From: Pilimelia terevasa
GTDB taxonomy: Bacteria > Actinomycetota > Actinomycetes > Mycobacteriales > Micromonosporaceae
DNA: 64,000 nucleotides
Direction of reading: 5' to 3'
NCBI RefSeq assembly: GCF_014647915.1
Contig: NZ_BMQC01000007.1
Location: forward strand, 124,001 to 188,000
A program made the translations under genes and the position numbers. Of the stretch, positions 38,787-46,597 are shown one piece after another. The number at the start of each line of letters is the position of its first letter. Position 1 is the first letter of the stretch. The notes below the pieces were generated by a model. The model was not told where the DNA came from. It was given only the letters and a program-made list of their open reading frames with translations, and searched no databases.

Positions 38787-38808
38787 CCGAGTTACTCGGC
38801 CACCGAGT
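38787..38808. promoter_or_regulatory. Operator-like cluster of alternating CCGAGT/ACTCGG half-sites
   Basis: CCGAGT (38787-38792), ACTCGG (38794-38799) and CCGAGT (38803-38808) form two overlapping dyads, the first a perfect 13-base palindrome around T38793. They begin directly after the -10 hexamer and cover the predicted start of transcription, a classic repressor position. Confidence 0.55.
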
Positions 38809-39002
38809 GTTGGTTGCCTCACATCGCGGAGGCGGCCGGCCCGCGGCGACCGGCGGCAGTACCCCAATTCCGCGCCGGAACGGCGGGGCGCCCCGGCGCC
38901 CGGCACGCAGCGCGGATCCGCTGTCGCCCATCGGAGCGGGACGACCACCTCGGTGGCGCCCCGGCCCTCCGGTGGGAACTCCACCCCCACGAAGGAGCGC
39001 CC

Positions 39003-41405
39003 GTGAAGCGCAAGGTCGCGTGGGCTGCCGGAGCGGCTGTCGCCGTTACTGGCGCCGTCGCCCTCACCGCCCAAGCCGGCTACGCCGACACCCTCGGCGT
39101 CGCTGCACCCACGTCCCCGCCGCCCGCGCTGGTGGCCGCCTCCGCGGCGGACCAGCTCATCTCGAATGACCCCGACACGTTCTTCAAGTCGGACGACGAT
39201 GTCTTCGCGCAGCAGTCCGTACTGCCGGGCGCCGAGCTCCAGTACGTCGCCTACGAGCGGACCCACAAGGGCCTGCGCGTGCTCGGCGGCGACTCGGTCA
39301 TCGTCACCAACAGCAAGGGCGAGGTGCTGAGCACCTGGGTCGCGCAGAAGTCGGAGCTGTCGGTCCGCTCGACGCGCGCCGGTGTCTCCGCCGCCGCGGC
39401 CGTCGGCACCGCCCGGCGCCAGCTCGCCAAGGTCGACGCGGCCGGCAAGGCCGAGCTGGTCGTCCTCGCCGACGGCGCCGGCCGGCTGGCCTACGAGGTG
39501 CTGGTCGAGGGCACCACCGCCGCGGGCGCCCCGTCCCGCCTGCACGTCCTCGTGGACGCCAGGTCCGGCCGGGTCCTCAAGGACAAGAGCTGGGACGAGG
39601 TCCGGGAGGCCACCGGCACCGGCGCCTACTACGGCAAGCAGGACCACGCGGGCATGTCCAGCTCGGTCACCGACTCCAAGCGCAGCGGCCTGGCCTGCGG
39701 CGGTCAGGGCGGCCAGCCGTTCTCGATCAGCGGCGGCAACTTCGGCAACGGCGGCGGCATGGACGGCCCCTCGGGCTGCTCCGACGCGATGTTCGCGGCG
39801 GCCAAAGAGTGGGACATGCTCAAGGAGTGGCTGGGGCGCGACGGCATCAACGGCAGCGGCCGCGGATTCCCGGCGCGGGTCGGCCTGTCGCAGGTCAACG
39901 CGTTCTGGAACGGCCAGTTCACCAACTTCGGCCACTCGCAGGACAACAAGCGCCAGCTCACCAACATGGACGTCGTCGGCCACGAGTACGGCCACGGCAT
40001 CTTCCAGAACACCCCGGGCGGTTCGGGCAGCGGCAACGAGTCCGGCGGCCTGAACGAGTCGACCGGTGACATCTTCGGCGCGCTGACCGAGCACTTCGCC
40101 AACCACGCCGGCGACAAGCCGGACTACGAGGTCGGCGAGCTGCCGGACCTGGTCGGCAAGGGCCCGATCCGCTACATGTACGAGCCGTCGAAGGTCGGCG
40201 ACCCGAACTGCTGGACCGGCAACGCCCCCGAGGTCCACAAGGGCGCGGGCCCGCAGAACCACTGGTTCTACCTGCTCGCCGAGGGCTCCAGCCCGACCAA
40301 CGGCCAGCCCAAGAGCCCGACCTGCAACAACTCGACGCTCACCGGTATCGGCATCCAGAAGGCCGGCAAGATCTTCATGGCCGGCCTGATGCGCAAGACC
40401 TCCGGCTGGAGCCACGCCAAGGCCCGCGCGGCGACCGTCGCGGCGGCCAAGGAGCTGTTCCCGGGCGGCGCCGAGTGCAAGGCCACCCAGGCGGCCTGGG
40501 ACGCGGTCACGGTCAAGGGCAGCGACTCCTGCGGCGCCACCCCGGGCAACTCCGGCGGCGTCGGGGACATCCCGACCGTCGACCCCGCCAAGGTGAAGGC
40601 GCACCTGCAGGCCTTCCAGGGCTTCGCCGACCAGAACGGCGGCACCCGCCGCTCCGGCAAGCCGGGCTACGTCGCCTCGATGAACTACGTGGCCGACAAG
40701 CTCAAGGCCGCCGGCTACAACGTCGTCATCCAGCCCTGCACCTCGGGCTGCACCGGCGGCTCGAACATCATCGCCGACTGGCCGGGCGGCAACGAGAACG
40801 AGGTCCTGATGCTGGGCGCCCACCTCGACAGCGTGTCGGCGGGTCCGGGCATCAACGACAACGGCTCGGGCTCGGCCTCCATCCTGGAGACCGCGCTGAC
40901 GGTGGCGGCGAACAAGCCCGCCATGGCCAAGCACCTCCGCTTCGGCTGGTGGGCCGACGAGGAGCAGGGCCTGAACGGCTCGAAGTTCTACGTGAACCAG
41001 CTCGGCGCCAGCAAGTCGAAGATCAAGGCCTACCTGAACTTCGACATGGTGGCCTCGGTCAACGGCGGCTACTTCATCAACAACATCAACACTGAGGCCG
41101 CGAAGGCGCTCAAGGCGTACTACGACAGCAAGAACATCCAGACCGAGGAGAACACCGAGGGTGCCAACCGCTCGGACGACGCCTCGTTCACCCGGGGCGG
41201 TGTGCCGGCCAGCGGCGTCGCGGCCGGCGCCAGCGCCAAGCTGACCGCCGCGCAGGCGCAGAAGTGGGGCAAGAAGGCCAACGCCCCGCGGGACCCGTGC
41301 TACCACCAGGCGTGCGACACGATGAAGAACATCGATGACGTGATCCTGGGCCACGCGGTCAACGCGCAGATCACCGCGATCTACAAGCTGGCGGTCCAGG
41401 GCTGA
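39003..41405 (+). CDS. Secreted dual metallopeptidase: M4 (thermolysin-like) plus M28 aminopeptidase
   Basis: An 800-residue exported protein. The signal peptide is about 1-29 (VALTAQAGYA) and a fungalysin/thermolysin-type propeptide region follows to about 215. The M4 domain carries HEYGH at 327-331 and the third zinc ligand E352 in GGLNESTGDIFG. NHWFYLLAEG supplies the catalytic His region. From about 535 an M28 domain follows with complete di-zinc ligands: H607 and D609 (GAHLDSV), D619 (INDNGSGSA), E653-E654 (WADEEQG), D681 (LNFDMV) and H768 (CYHQACD). Both active sites therefore look intact: an endopeptidase and an aminopeptidase in one chain. GAAGGAG lies five bases before GTG 39003. A very strong terminator follows. 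Promoter and operator are described separately. Confidence 0.92.
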   Translation: MKRKVAWAAGAAVAVTGAVALTAQAGYADTLGVAAPTSPPPALVAASAADQLISNDPDTFFKSDDDVFAQQSVLPGAELQYVAYERTHKGLRVLGGDSVIVTNSKGEVLSTWVAQKSELSVRSTRAGVSAAAAVGTARRQLAKVDAAGKAELVVLADGAGRLAYEVLVEGTTAAGAPSRLHVLVDARSGRVLKDKSWDEVREATGTGAYYGKQDHAGMSSSVTDSKRSGLACGGQGGQPFSISGGNFGNGGGMDGPSGCSDAMFAAAKEWDMLKEWLGRDGINGSGRGFPARVGLSQVNAFWNGQFTNFGHSQDNKRQLTNMDVVGHEYGHGIFQNTPGGSGSGNESGGLNESTGDIFGALTEHFANHAGDKPDYEVGELPDLVGKGPIRYMYEPSKVGDPNCWTGNAPEVHKGAGPQNHWFYLLAEGSSPTNGQPKSPTCNNSTLTGIGIQKAGKIFMAGLMRKTSGWSHAKARAATVAAAKELFPGGAECKATQAAWDAVTVKGSDSCGATPGNSGGVGDIPTVDPAKVKAHLQAFQGFADQNGGTRRSGKPGYVASMNYVADKLKAAGYNVVIQPCTSGCTGGSNIIADWPGGNENEVLMLGAHLDSVSAGPGINDNGSGSASILETALTVAANKPAMAKHLRFGWWADEEQGLNGSKFYVNQLGASKSKIKAYLNFDMVASVNGGYFINNINTEAAKALKAYYDSKNIQTEENTEGANRSDDASFTRGGVPASGVAAGASAKLTAAQAQKWGKKANAPRDPCYHQACDTMKNIDDVILGHAVNAQITAIYKLAVQG

Positions 41406-41442
41406 TCGACGGCCCGGTGCACCAGTAGAAAGCGCACGGCCG

Positions 41443-41485
41443 GGAGAGCCCGGCGGTCCACCCCCCGGTGGCCGCCGGGCTCTCC
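41443..41485 (+). terminator. Very strong terminator after the dual peptidase gene
   Basis: GGAGAGCCCGGCGG (41443-41456) pairs perfectly with CCGCCGGGCTCTCC (41472-41485). Inside, CCACC/GGTGG extends the stem by five pairs after one bulged T, leaving a CCCC loop. It ends 27 bases before the bluB -10 hexamer. Confidence 0.9.
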
Positions 41486-41543
41486 TGCGCGGTGCGTCGG
41501 GCCGGGGTCCGTATAGTGGCCCGGCTCGATGAGAGGCGGGTCG

Positions 41544-42188
41544 ATGGGCGACTTCTACGACGTACTGCACCGGCGCCGGGACGTGCGGCGCGAGTTCACC
41601 GGCGCGCCGGTGTCCGACGAGGTGCTCGGCCGGGTGCTCGGCGCCGCGCACGCCGCGCCCAGCGTCGGCCTCACCCAGCCGTGGGACTTCGTCGTCGTCC
41701 GCGACGCCGGGATCCGGGCCGACTTCCACCGGCACGTGAGCGCCGAGCGGGAGGTGTTCGCGGCGACGCTGACCGGCGCCGACGCCGAGCGGTTCGGCCG
41801 GATCAAGATCGACGGCATCCGCGAGTCCACGCTCTCCGTCGTGGTCACCTACGACCCCGCGCGCGGGGCGCCGGCCGTGCTCGGGCGGCACGCGATCGCC
41901 GACACCGGGCTGTACTCGGTCTGCCTGGCGATCCAGAACCTCTGGCTCGCGGCCACCGCCGAGGGCCTGGGCGTCGGGTGGGTGTCGTTCTACCGCGAGG
42001 GGTACCTGCGCGACCTGCTCGGCATCCCGGCCGGGGTCCGCCCGGTGTCCTGGCTCTGCCTGGGGCCGGTGAGCGCCCTGGCCGGGGCGCCGGACCTGGA
42101 GCGGCACGGCTGGCGCCGGCGCCGCCCGCTGGCCGCGGCCCTGCACGCCGACCGCTGGGGCGGCGGCTACCCCCTCGCACCCGCGTAG
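41544..42188 (+). CDS. bluB: 5,6-dimethylbenzimidazole synthase BluB
   Basis: A 214-residue flavin-destroying enzyme of the nitroreductase fold that turns reduced FMN and oxygen into DMB, the lower ligand of vitamin B12. Motifs match Sinorhizobium BluB along the chain: FYDVLHRRRDVRREF with RRDVR at 11-15, AAHAAPSVGLTQPWDF (APSVG 38-42), YDPARGAPAVLGR, AIQNLWLAATAEGLGVGWVSFY with S148, and the C-terminal ERHGWRRRRPL. ATG 41544 has GAGAGG eight bases upstream, better than ATG 41529. TATAGT (41512-41517) is a good -10. No other cobalamin gene is in the window, so the product probably feeds a B12 pathway encoded elsewhere. Confidence 0.92.
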   Translation: MGDFYDVLHRRRDVRREFTGAPVSDEVLGRVLGAAHAAPSVGLTQPWDFVVVRDAGIRADFHRHVSAEREVFAATLTGADAERFGRIKIDGIRESTLSVVVTYDPARGAPAVLGRHAIADTGLYSVCLAIQNLWLAATAEGLGVGWVSFYREGYLRDLLGIPAGVRPVSWLCLGPVSALAGAPDLERHGWRRRRPLAAALHADRWGGGYPLAPA

Positions 42189-42400
42189 CGACCCGGCCGG
42201 TCCGGCGGGCCGGGCTCCCGGCGGGCGCGCAGCGGCCGGGTGCCGGATTGCGCGTCGGCCACCCGGTGGTCGTTGGGGAATTGGCTCAGCCGGGGGCGGC
42301 CGGCTCCGATGGGTCCGGTCGGCAACGCACGGCCCCACAGACGGCCGTCGGGCGCCTGACCGCCGGGTGGTGGCGGTTACGGGCGAGTCCGACGGCGCCT

Positions 42401-42445
42401 TGGCCGGCGGGTGTGGGCGGACGCGTACGCCCCACCCGCCGGCCA
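42401..42445. terminator. 18-bp hairpin with one bulge between bluB and the lectin gene
   Basis: TGGCCGGCGGGTG-T-GGGCG (42401-42419) pairs with CGCCC-CACCCGCCGGCCA (42428-42445), leaving T42414 bulged and an 8-base loop. It lies 30 bases beyond the end of the minus-strand lectin gene. The 286 bases between bluB and that gene hold nothing else. Confidence 0.85.
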
Positions 42446-42474
42446 TCCAGGCCGCGCCGCCCCGACAGCCCGGC

Positions 42475-43626
42475 TCAGGCGCCGACGAGCTGCCAGCTCT
42501 GCGCCGCCGTGCTGTTGCAGGCCACCTGGACCAGCACCAGCCCGTCGATCGCGGCGCCCGCCGGTACGTCGAGGCACTGGTCCGTGGCCACGTTGGCCAT
42601 CGCGAAAATGGTGCCGTCGATCCCGAGCCGCCAGCGCTGGGCGTCGTCCTGCCCGCACCGGACCAGCGTCACCGAGGCGGCTCCGGCACGGGTCGCCAGG
42701 CAGCGGGCGCTGCGCTCGTGGACGATCGAGAACTCGCCGTCGCTCTGGGTCAGCCGCCACTGCTCGCCGCCGTCGTCGCACCGGTTCTGCAGGACCAGCG
42801 GCTGGCCGAGCTGGCTCTGGCCGGCGCGGGCGCAGAGCTGGGTGGCCACCGAGCGCAGCGCGCCCGTGCGGTCGGCGTCGCGGCGCGGCGGGACGGCGGT
42901 GTCCCGGCTCGGCGAGGCGGTGGGGCTCGGGGTGCGGGTGGTGGCGGACGGCGTCGGCCGGGCCGCGGACCGGTCCGTGCCGGCCCGGGTCGGGACCGCG
43001 GTCACCGGTGTGGTGGCCGCCGGCCGCGGCGGCGGCGGGGTGTCGTCGCCGGCCGCGATCGGCTGGATGTCGACGATCCCGGCGGCCAGCGTGACGCCGA
43101 CGACCATGCCCAGCAGGCAGAGCCCGCCCAGCAGCCAGACCACCGTGTTCCCGCGCCCGGCCCTGCCCCTGCTCCCGGCGGCCGCGCGGCGGCGGCGCGG
43201 GGGCGGGGCGACCCGGGACTCGTACAGCGTCGTCGCGGTCGCCGGATCCGCCGGCACGGCCGGCAGTTCGCTGGTGGAGGTGGGGTCGCCCGCGGCCGGG
43301 GGTGCCGGTACGGCCGCCCGCCCGATGTCGCCGCCCGCCCCGGCCTTGGGCAGCGGGAGACCGGACCACCCGAGCGTCGACGGCCACGGATCGGTCCCCC
43401 CCGTCGCCGACGGCTCGGGATCGGGCGCCTCCGAGGTCGACGGCTGAGGCGAGGACGCCTCCGGCGGCGTCGACGGCTGCGGGTCGGGCGACCCGGGCGC
43501 CGAGGGCGGGGAACCGGAAGGCCCGGACGCGGCCGGCGGGGGATCGGACGGCCCGGCCAGGCCCCGGGGCGCAGCCTCGGGCAGCCGCTCCGGGGGAGTG
43601 GGGGACGTCGGTTCCTGGCTGGCCAT
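42475..43626 (-). CDS. Membrane-anchored ricin-type beta-trefoil lectin
   Basis: A 383-residue protein. The cytosolic first 145 residues are disordered and repetitive (Pro, Ser, Asp, with repeated Q-P-S-T type segments). A basic RRRRAAAGSRGRAGRGN stretch leads into one membrane helix (about 160-185). A Thr/Pro/Ser-rich stalk (about 190-245), a likely target of O-mannosylation, then carries an outer ricin B-type domain (about 255-383). That domain has the QxW-type repeats EQWRLTQSDG, QRWRLG and QSWQLVGA and paired Cys. It would bind sugars at the cell surface. ATG 43626 fits CACTAT seven bases upstream; ATG 43635 is an alternative. A protein mannosyltransferase gene lies 410 bp upstream on the same strand. 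Confidence 0.82.
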   Translation of the reverse strand: MASQEPTSPTPPERLPEAAPRGLAGPSDPPPAASGPSGSPPSAPGSPDPQPSTPPEASSPQPSTSEAPDPEPSATGGTDPWPSTLGWSGLPLPKAGAGGDIGRAAVPAPPAAGDPTSTSELPAVPADPATATTLYESRVAPPPRRRRAAAGSRGRAGRGNTVVWLLGGLCLLGMVVGVTLAAGIVDIQPIAAGDDTPPPPRPAATTPVTAVPTRAGTDRSAARPTPSATTRTPSPTASPSRDTAVPPRRDADRTGALRSVATQLCARAGQSQLGQPLVLQNRCDDGGEQWRLTQSDGEFSIVHERSARCLATRAGAASVTLVRCGQDDAQRWRLGIDGTIFAMANVATDQCLDVPAGAAIDGLVLVQVACNSTAAQSWQLVGA

Positions 43627-43819
43627 GGCGCCCATAGTGGTGCACCGCCCACCGCCTCACAACGGCGGAACGCGCCGGCTTCGCCCCGCGCACCGTCAGC
43701 CGGTGCCGCCGGCCGGGCGGCGCCGGCCGCCCCGTGGCCGACAGCGACCCGGGCGCCGCCGGGCAATCGGCCCGACCCGCCGCGGATCGACGGTCCCGCG
43801 GCGCCGCCCAACCCCGCGG

Positions 43820-43848
43820 TTGTGAACGCTGCCACCCGCCGCTACACT
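43820..43848 (+). promoter_or_regulatory. Plus-strand promoter in the lectin-PMT gap
   Basis: TTGTGA (43820-43825) and TACACT (43843-43848) are spaced by exactly 17 bases. The predicted start, about 43855, coincides with the first base of a strong hairpin and no plus-strand gene follows. Confidence 0.55.
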
Positions 43849-43854
43849 AGCTAG

Positions 43855-43902
43855 GCGCGCCCCTATCGCCCGCTTCCCCCGTGGCTGGCGATCGGGGCGC
43901 GT
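43855..43902 (+). ncRNA. Candidate small RNA beginning with a strong hairpin
   Basis: GCGCGCCCCTATCGCC (43855-43870) pairs with GGCGATCGGGGCGCGT (43887-43902) over 15 positions with one mismatch, around a 16-base loop that contains CCCCC. The structure starts where the promoter at 43820-43848 predicts the RNA start and is followed by TCTTTAT. The 3' end is unknown; the coordinates give only the hairpin. The rest of the 410-bp gap (43627-44036) shows no gene. The same hairpin could instead end minus-strand transcription coming from the PMT gene. Confidence 0.4.
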
Positions 43903-44036
43903 CTTTATGTCCGCCCGCTTTCTCCACGGTGGACGGGTCGCGCGGCTCGACGCGCCGCGACCGATCGGCTGGCCGTGCCCGGTGACCTCCGCCCGGTCCC
44001 CTGAGATGCGGCGGCCTCCCAGGATCCGCCGGTGCC

Positions 44037-45581
44037 TCAGATCCAGCGGTTGCCCAGCAACATGCGGAGCTGCCAGTCGTCGTACGGGATGGACGTGCCG
44101 ACGTACAGCGGGTAGTACCAGGCGAAACACGCCGCCACCAGCAGGGTGTACGCCGCCACCGCCCCGATCGCCACCGCCCGGCGCGTACCGGGCGCCCCCG
44201 CCGGCCGCGGCCCCACCCACGCCCCCAGGGCGTAGCACAGCGCCAGGACCAGGAACGGCTCCGCGGGCAGGGCGTAGAAGGCGAACATCGTCCGGCCCTG
44301 GACCGCGTAGTAGAACCAGGGCAGCATCCCCGCCGCCACGCCCACGAGGATCGCGCCCGCCCGCCAGTCCCGGCGGGCCACGCCGAGCCAGGTCGTCGCC
44401 GCCAGCGCCGGCAGGAACGCCCACCACAGCACCGGCGTACCCAGCAGCAGCACCTCCGCCGCGCAGTTCGACGCGCCGCACGCCGCGTCGCCCGACCAGT
44501 AGAAGGCGACCGGCCGGCCCAGCAGCAGCCACTGCCAGGGCCAGGACTGGTACGTGTGGTGGCTGGTGAGTCCGCTGTGGAAGCGCAGCGCCTCGGAGTG
44601 GTAGTGCCACAGGTTCTGCAGGGCGCCCCACAGCGGCGGCTCGGGCCGGCCCTGCTGGGCCAGCCAGTGCCGGAAGTACCCGTCGTCGGTGAGCAGCCAG
44701 CCGGACCAGGCCAGCAGGTACACACCCGCGACGGCCGCCACGCACCACGGCAGCCACACCAGCCCGTCGCGGACCAGTGCCCGCCGCCACGGCCGGTCCT
44801 GGCCGGCGCTGCGCCGGGCGCCGGCGTCCCACCACACGACGAGCAGCGCGAACGCGGGGGCGAAGAACAGCCCGCTCCACTTCACCGCCGTCGCGGCGCC
44901 GAGCAGCCCGGCCGCCAGCAGCAGCCAGGCGCGCACGGCCGGTTCGGGCCGGTCCGCGCCGCGTTCGAGGGCGGCGAGCCAGCGGGCGCGCCGGGCGTCG
45001 CGGTCGCGGACCAGCGCCGCGAAGGCGGCGAGCAGGAACAGGCCCAGGAAGATGTCCAGGAGCGCCGAGCGGGACAGCACCAGGTGGAAGCCGTCCAGGG
45101 CGAGCAGGAGGCCGGCGAGGCAGCCCAGCACCGTGGAGCGCAGCATCCGCCGCGCCACCCGCACCAGCAGCAGGACCGACAGGGTGCCGGCGGCGGCGGC
45201 GGCGATCCGCCAGCCGAACTCGTCGTACCCGAACAGGCGCTCCCCGACCGCGATCAGCCACTTGCCCAGTGGCGGGTGCACGACGTACGCGGCCTTGTTC
45301 TCGTCGAAGTTCCACTCGACGCCGTACGTGAGCAGGCCGTGCGCCTCGGTCGCGTAGTACGTCTCGTCGAAGATCTTGCCTTTGGGCGTGGCCAGCCCGA
45401 CCGTGCGCAGCAGGCCCGCGACCAGCACCACGAGCAGCGTGGGCAGCCAGGACCAGGCGTACCCGCGGTCACCGGTCAGGTAGGGGGTCAGCCGCCGCCG
45501 GGTGATCTCCGGGACCGCCGGCCGGTCGTCGGGTACCGCCGCCGCGTCGTCCTCCGGGTCCACTGCCTCATCGGGTGCCAC
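44037..45581 (-). CDS. pmt: Protein O-mannosyltransferase (PMT, GT39)
   Basis: A 514-residue integral membrane enzyme that transfers mannose from polyprenyl-phosphate-mannose to Ser/Thr of proteins leaving through Sec. About eleven helices are visible. The acidic pair needed for activity is in KIFDETYYATEAHG (D72, E73), followed by VHPPLGKWLIA, SRSALLDIFLG and the large outer loop with the Trp-rich YHSEALRFHSGLTSHHTYQSWPWQWLLLGRPVAFYW signature. The neighbour rsmI is divergent, as in mycobacteria (Rv1002c-Rv1003). TACGAT ends six bases before GTG 45581. Likely targets in this window include the Thr/Pro-rich stalk of the lectin gene product, which is inference. Confidence 0.93.
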   Translation of the reverse strand: MAPDEAVDPEDDAAAVPDDRPAVPEITRRRLTPYLTGDRGYAWSWLPTLLVVLVAGLLRTVGLATPKGKIFDETYYATEAHGLLTYGVEWNFDENKAAYVVHPPLGKWLIAVGERLFGYDEFGWRIAAAAAGTLSVLLLVRVARRMLRSTVLGCLAGLLLALDGFHLVLSRSALLDIFLGLFLLAAFAALVRDRDARRARWLAALERGADRPEPAVRAWLLLAAGLLGAATAVKWSGLFFAPAFALLVVWWDAGARRSAGQDRPWRRALVRDGLVWLPWCVAAVAGVYLLAWSGWLLTDDGYFRHWLAQQGRPEPPLWGALQNLWHYHSEALRFHSGLTSHHTYQSWPWQWLLLGRPVAFYWSGDAACGASNCAAEVLLLGTPVLWWAFLPALAATTWLGVARRDWRAGAILVGVAAGMLPWFYYAVQGRTMFAFYALPAEPFLVLALCYALGAWVGPRPAGAPGTRRAVAIGAVAAYTLLVAACFAWYYPLYVGTSIPYDDWQLRMLLGNRWI

Positions 45582-45669
45582 CACGAGATCGTAGGCTGCC
45601 GGACGGGCCGGACGGCGCACGTGCGGTCCCCGGGGCGTCGCCGGGCGGCGGCGGGAGGCGGAGGCGACC

Positions 45670-46530
45670 GTGGACGACGCGCAGGGTACCGGCGGTCCGG
45701 GGCGGCTGGTCCTGCTCGGCGCGCCGCTGGGCAACCCGGCGGACGCCTCGGCGCGGCTGCGGGAGGTGCTGTCGCGGGCGCAGGTGGTGGCGGCCGAGGA
45801 CACCCGCCGGCTGGTCCGGCTGGCGCGCGACCTGGACCTCACGGTCGCCGGCCGGATCGTGTCGTACTTCGAGGGCAACGAGGCCCGCCGGACCGCCGAC
45901 CTGGTCGCGGCCGTGGCCGACGGCGCCGAGGTGGCGCTCATCACCGACGCGGGGATGCCGAGCGTGTCCGACCCGGGGTACCGGCTGGTCCGGGCGGTAC
46001 TGGACGCGGGGCTGCCGGTGGCGGCGGTACCCGGCCCGTCGGCGGTGACGACGGCGCTGGCCCTGTCCGGGCTGCCCTGCGACCGGTTCTGCTTCGAGGG
46101 CTTCCTGCCGCGCAAGGCGGGCGAGCGGCGCGGCCGGCTGGCCGAGCTGGCCGCGGAGCCGCGGACCCTGGTGCTGTTCGAGGCCCCCCACCGGCTGGCC
46201 GCCGCGCTGGCGGACCTGGCCGCCGCGTTCGGCGCGGACCGGCCGGCGGCGGTCTGCCGGGAGCTGACCAAGACGTACGAGGAGGTCCGCCGCGGGCCGC
46301 TCGACGCGCTGGCGGCCTGGGCGGGGCAGGGCCAGGTGCGCGGCGAGGTCACGGTGGTGGTCGGCGGGGCGCCCGCGCGGGCGTGCGCGCTGTCGGCGCC
46401 CGAGATCCGCGCCGCGGTGTCCGCGGAGCAGGCCGGCGGCCTGTCGCGCCGGGACGCCGTGACGGCGGTGGCCGCCGCGACCGGGCTGCCCCGCCGGGAG
46501 GTCTACGCGGCCGCGGTCGCGCCGCAGTGA
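45670..46530 (+). CDS. rsmI: 16S rRNA (cytidine1402-2'-O)-methyltransferase
   Basis: A 286-residue tetrapyrrole-methylase-fold enzyme that methylates C1402 in the ribosomal decoding site. It shows LVLLGAPLGNPADASARLREVL (about 12-33), VVAAEDTRRLVRL, VALITDAGMPSVSDPGYRLV, AAVPGPSAVTTALALSGLP and FCFEGFLPRKAGERRGRL, all RsmI landmarks. The first motif normally reads TPIGN; here it is APLGN. A C-terminal helical extension of about 60 residues (RREVYAAAVA end) is normal for the family. GGAGG-type sequence (45653-45664) precedes GTG 45670. It is divergent from pmt over 88 bp. Confidence 0.93.
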   Translation: MDDAQGTGGPGRLVLLGAPLGNPADASARLREVLSRAQVVAAEDTRRLVRLARDLDLTVAGRIVSYFEGNEARRTADLVAAVADGAEVALITDAGMPSVSDPGYRLVRAVLDAGLPVAAVPGPSAVTTALALSGLPCDRFCFEGFLPRKAGERRGRLAELAAEPRTLVLFEAPHRLAAALADLAAAFGADRPAAVCRELTKTYEEVRRGPLDALAAWAGQGQVRGEVTVVVGGAPARACALSAPEIRAAVSAEQAGGLSRRDAVTAVAAATGLPRREVYAAAVAPQ

Positions 46531-46597
46531 ACCTCCCATGCGTCCCCGCGGGCCGGAATGTCACCGCGGCGGGCCGGCACTCACCGGCGGCGGCGCT

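Larger units (their letters stand above)
38450..39002. other. 553-bp gap before the M4-M28 peptidase gene
   Basis: No convincing gene is present. The left half is GC-rich and featureless. From 38600 on it is AT-richer and holds a weak dyad GTGTG/CACAC (38663-38682), the promoter at 38758-38786, an operator-like cluster of CCGAGT half-sites and then about 200 bases of untranslated leader before GTG 39003. Confidence 0.6.

Noticed and set aside
38769-42446. Open frame of 1225 codons on the minus strand
   Set aside because: It lies opposite the M4-M28 peptidase and bluB genes. Its translation is low-complexity Arg/Ala/Val/Gly. Long antisense frames are expected when third positions are nearly all G or C.
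43907-44569. 220-codon plus-strand frame after the candidate RNA
   Set aside because: Antisense to the pmt 3' end with Arg/Pro/Ser-rich translation. A leaderless start is not supported by the promoter position.
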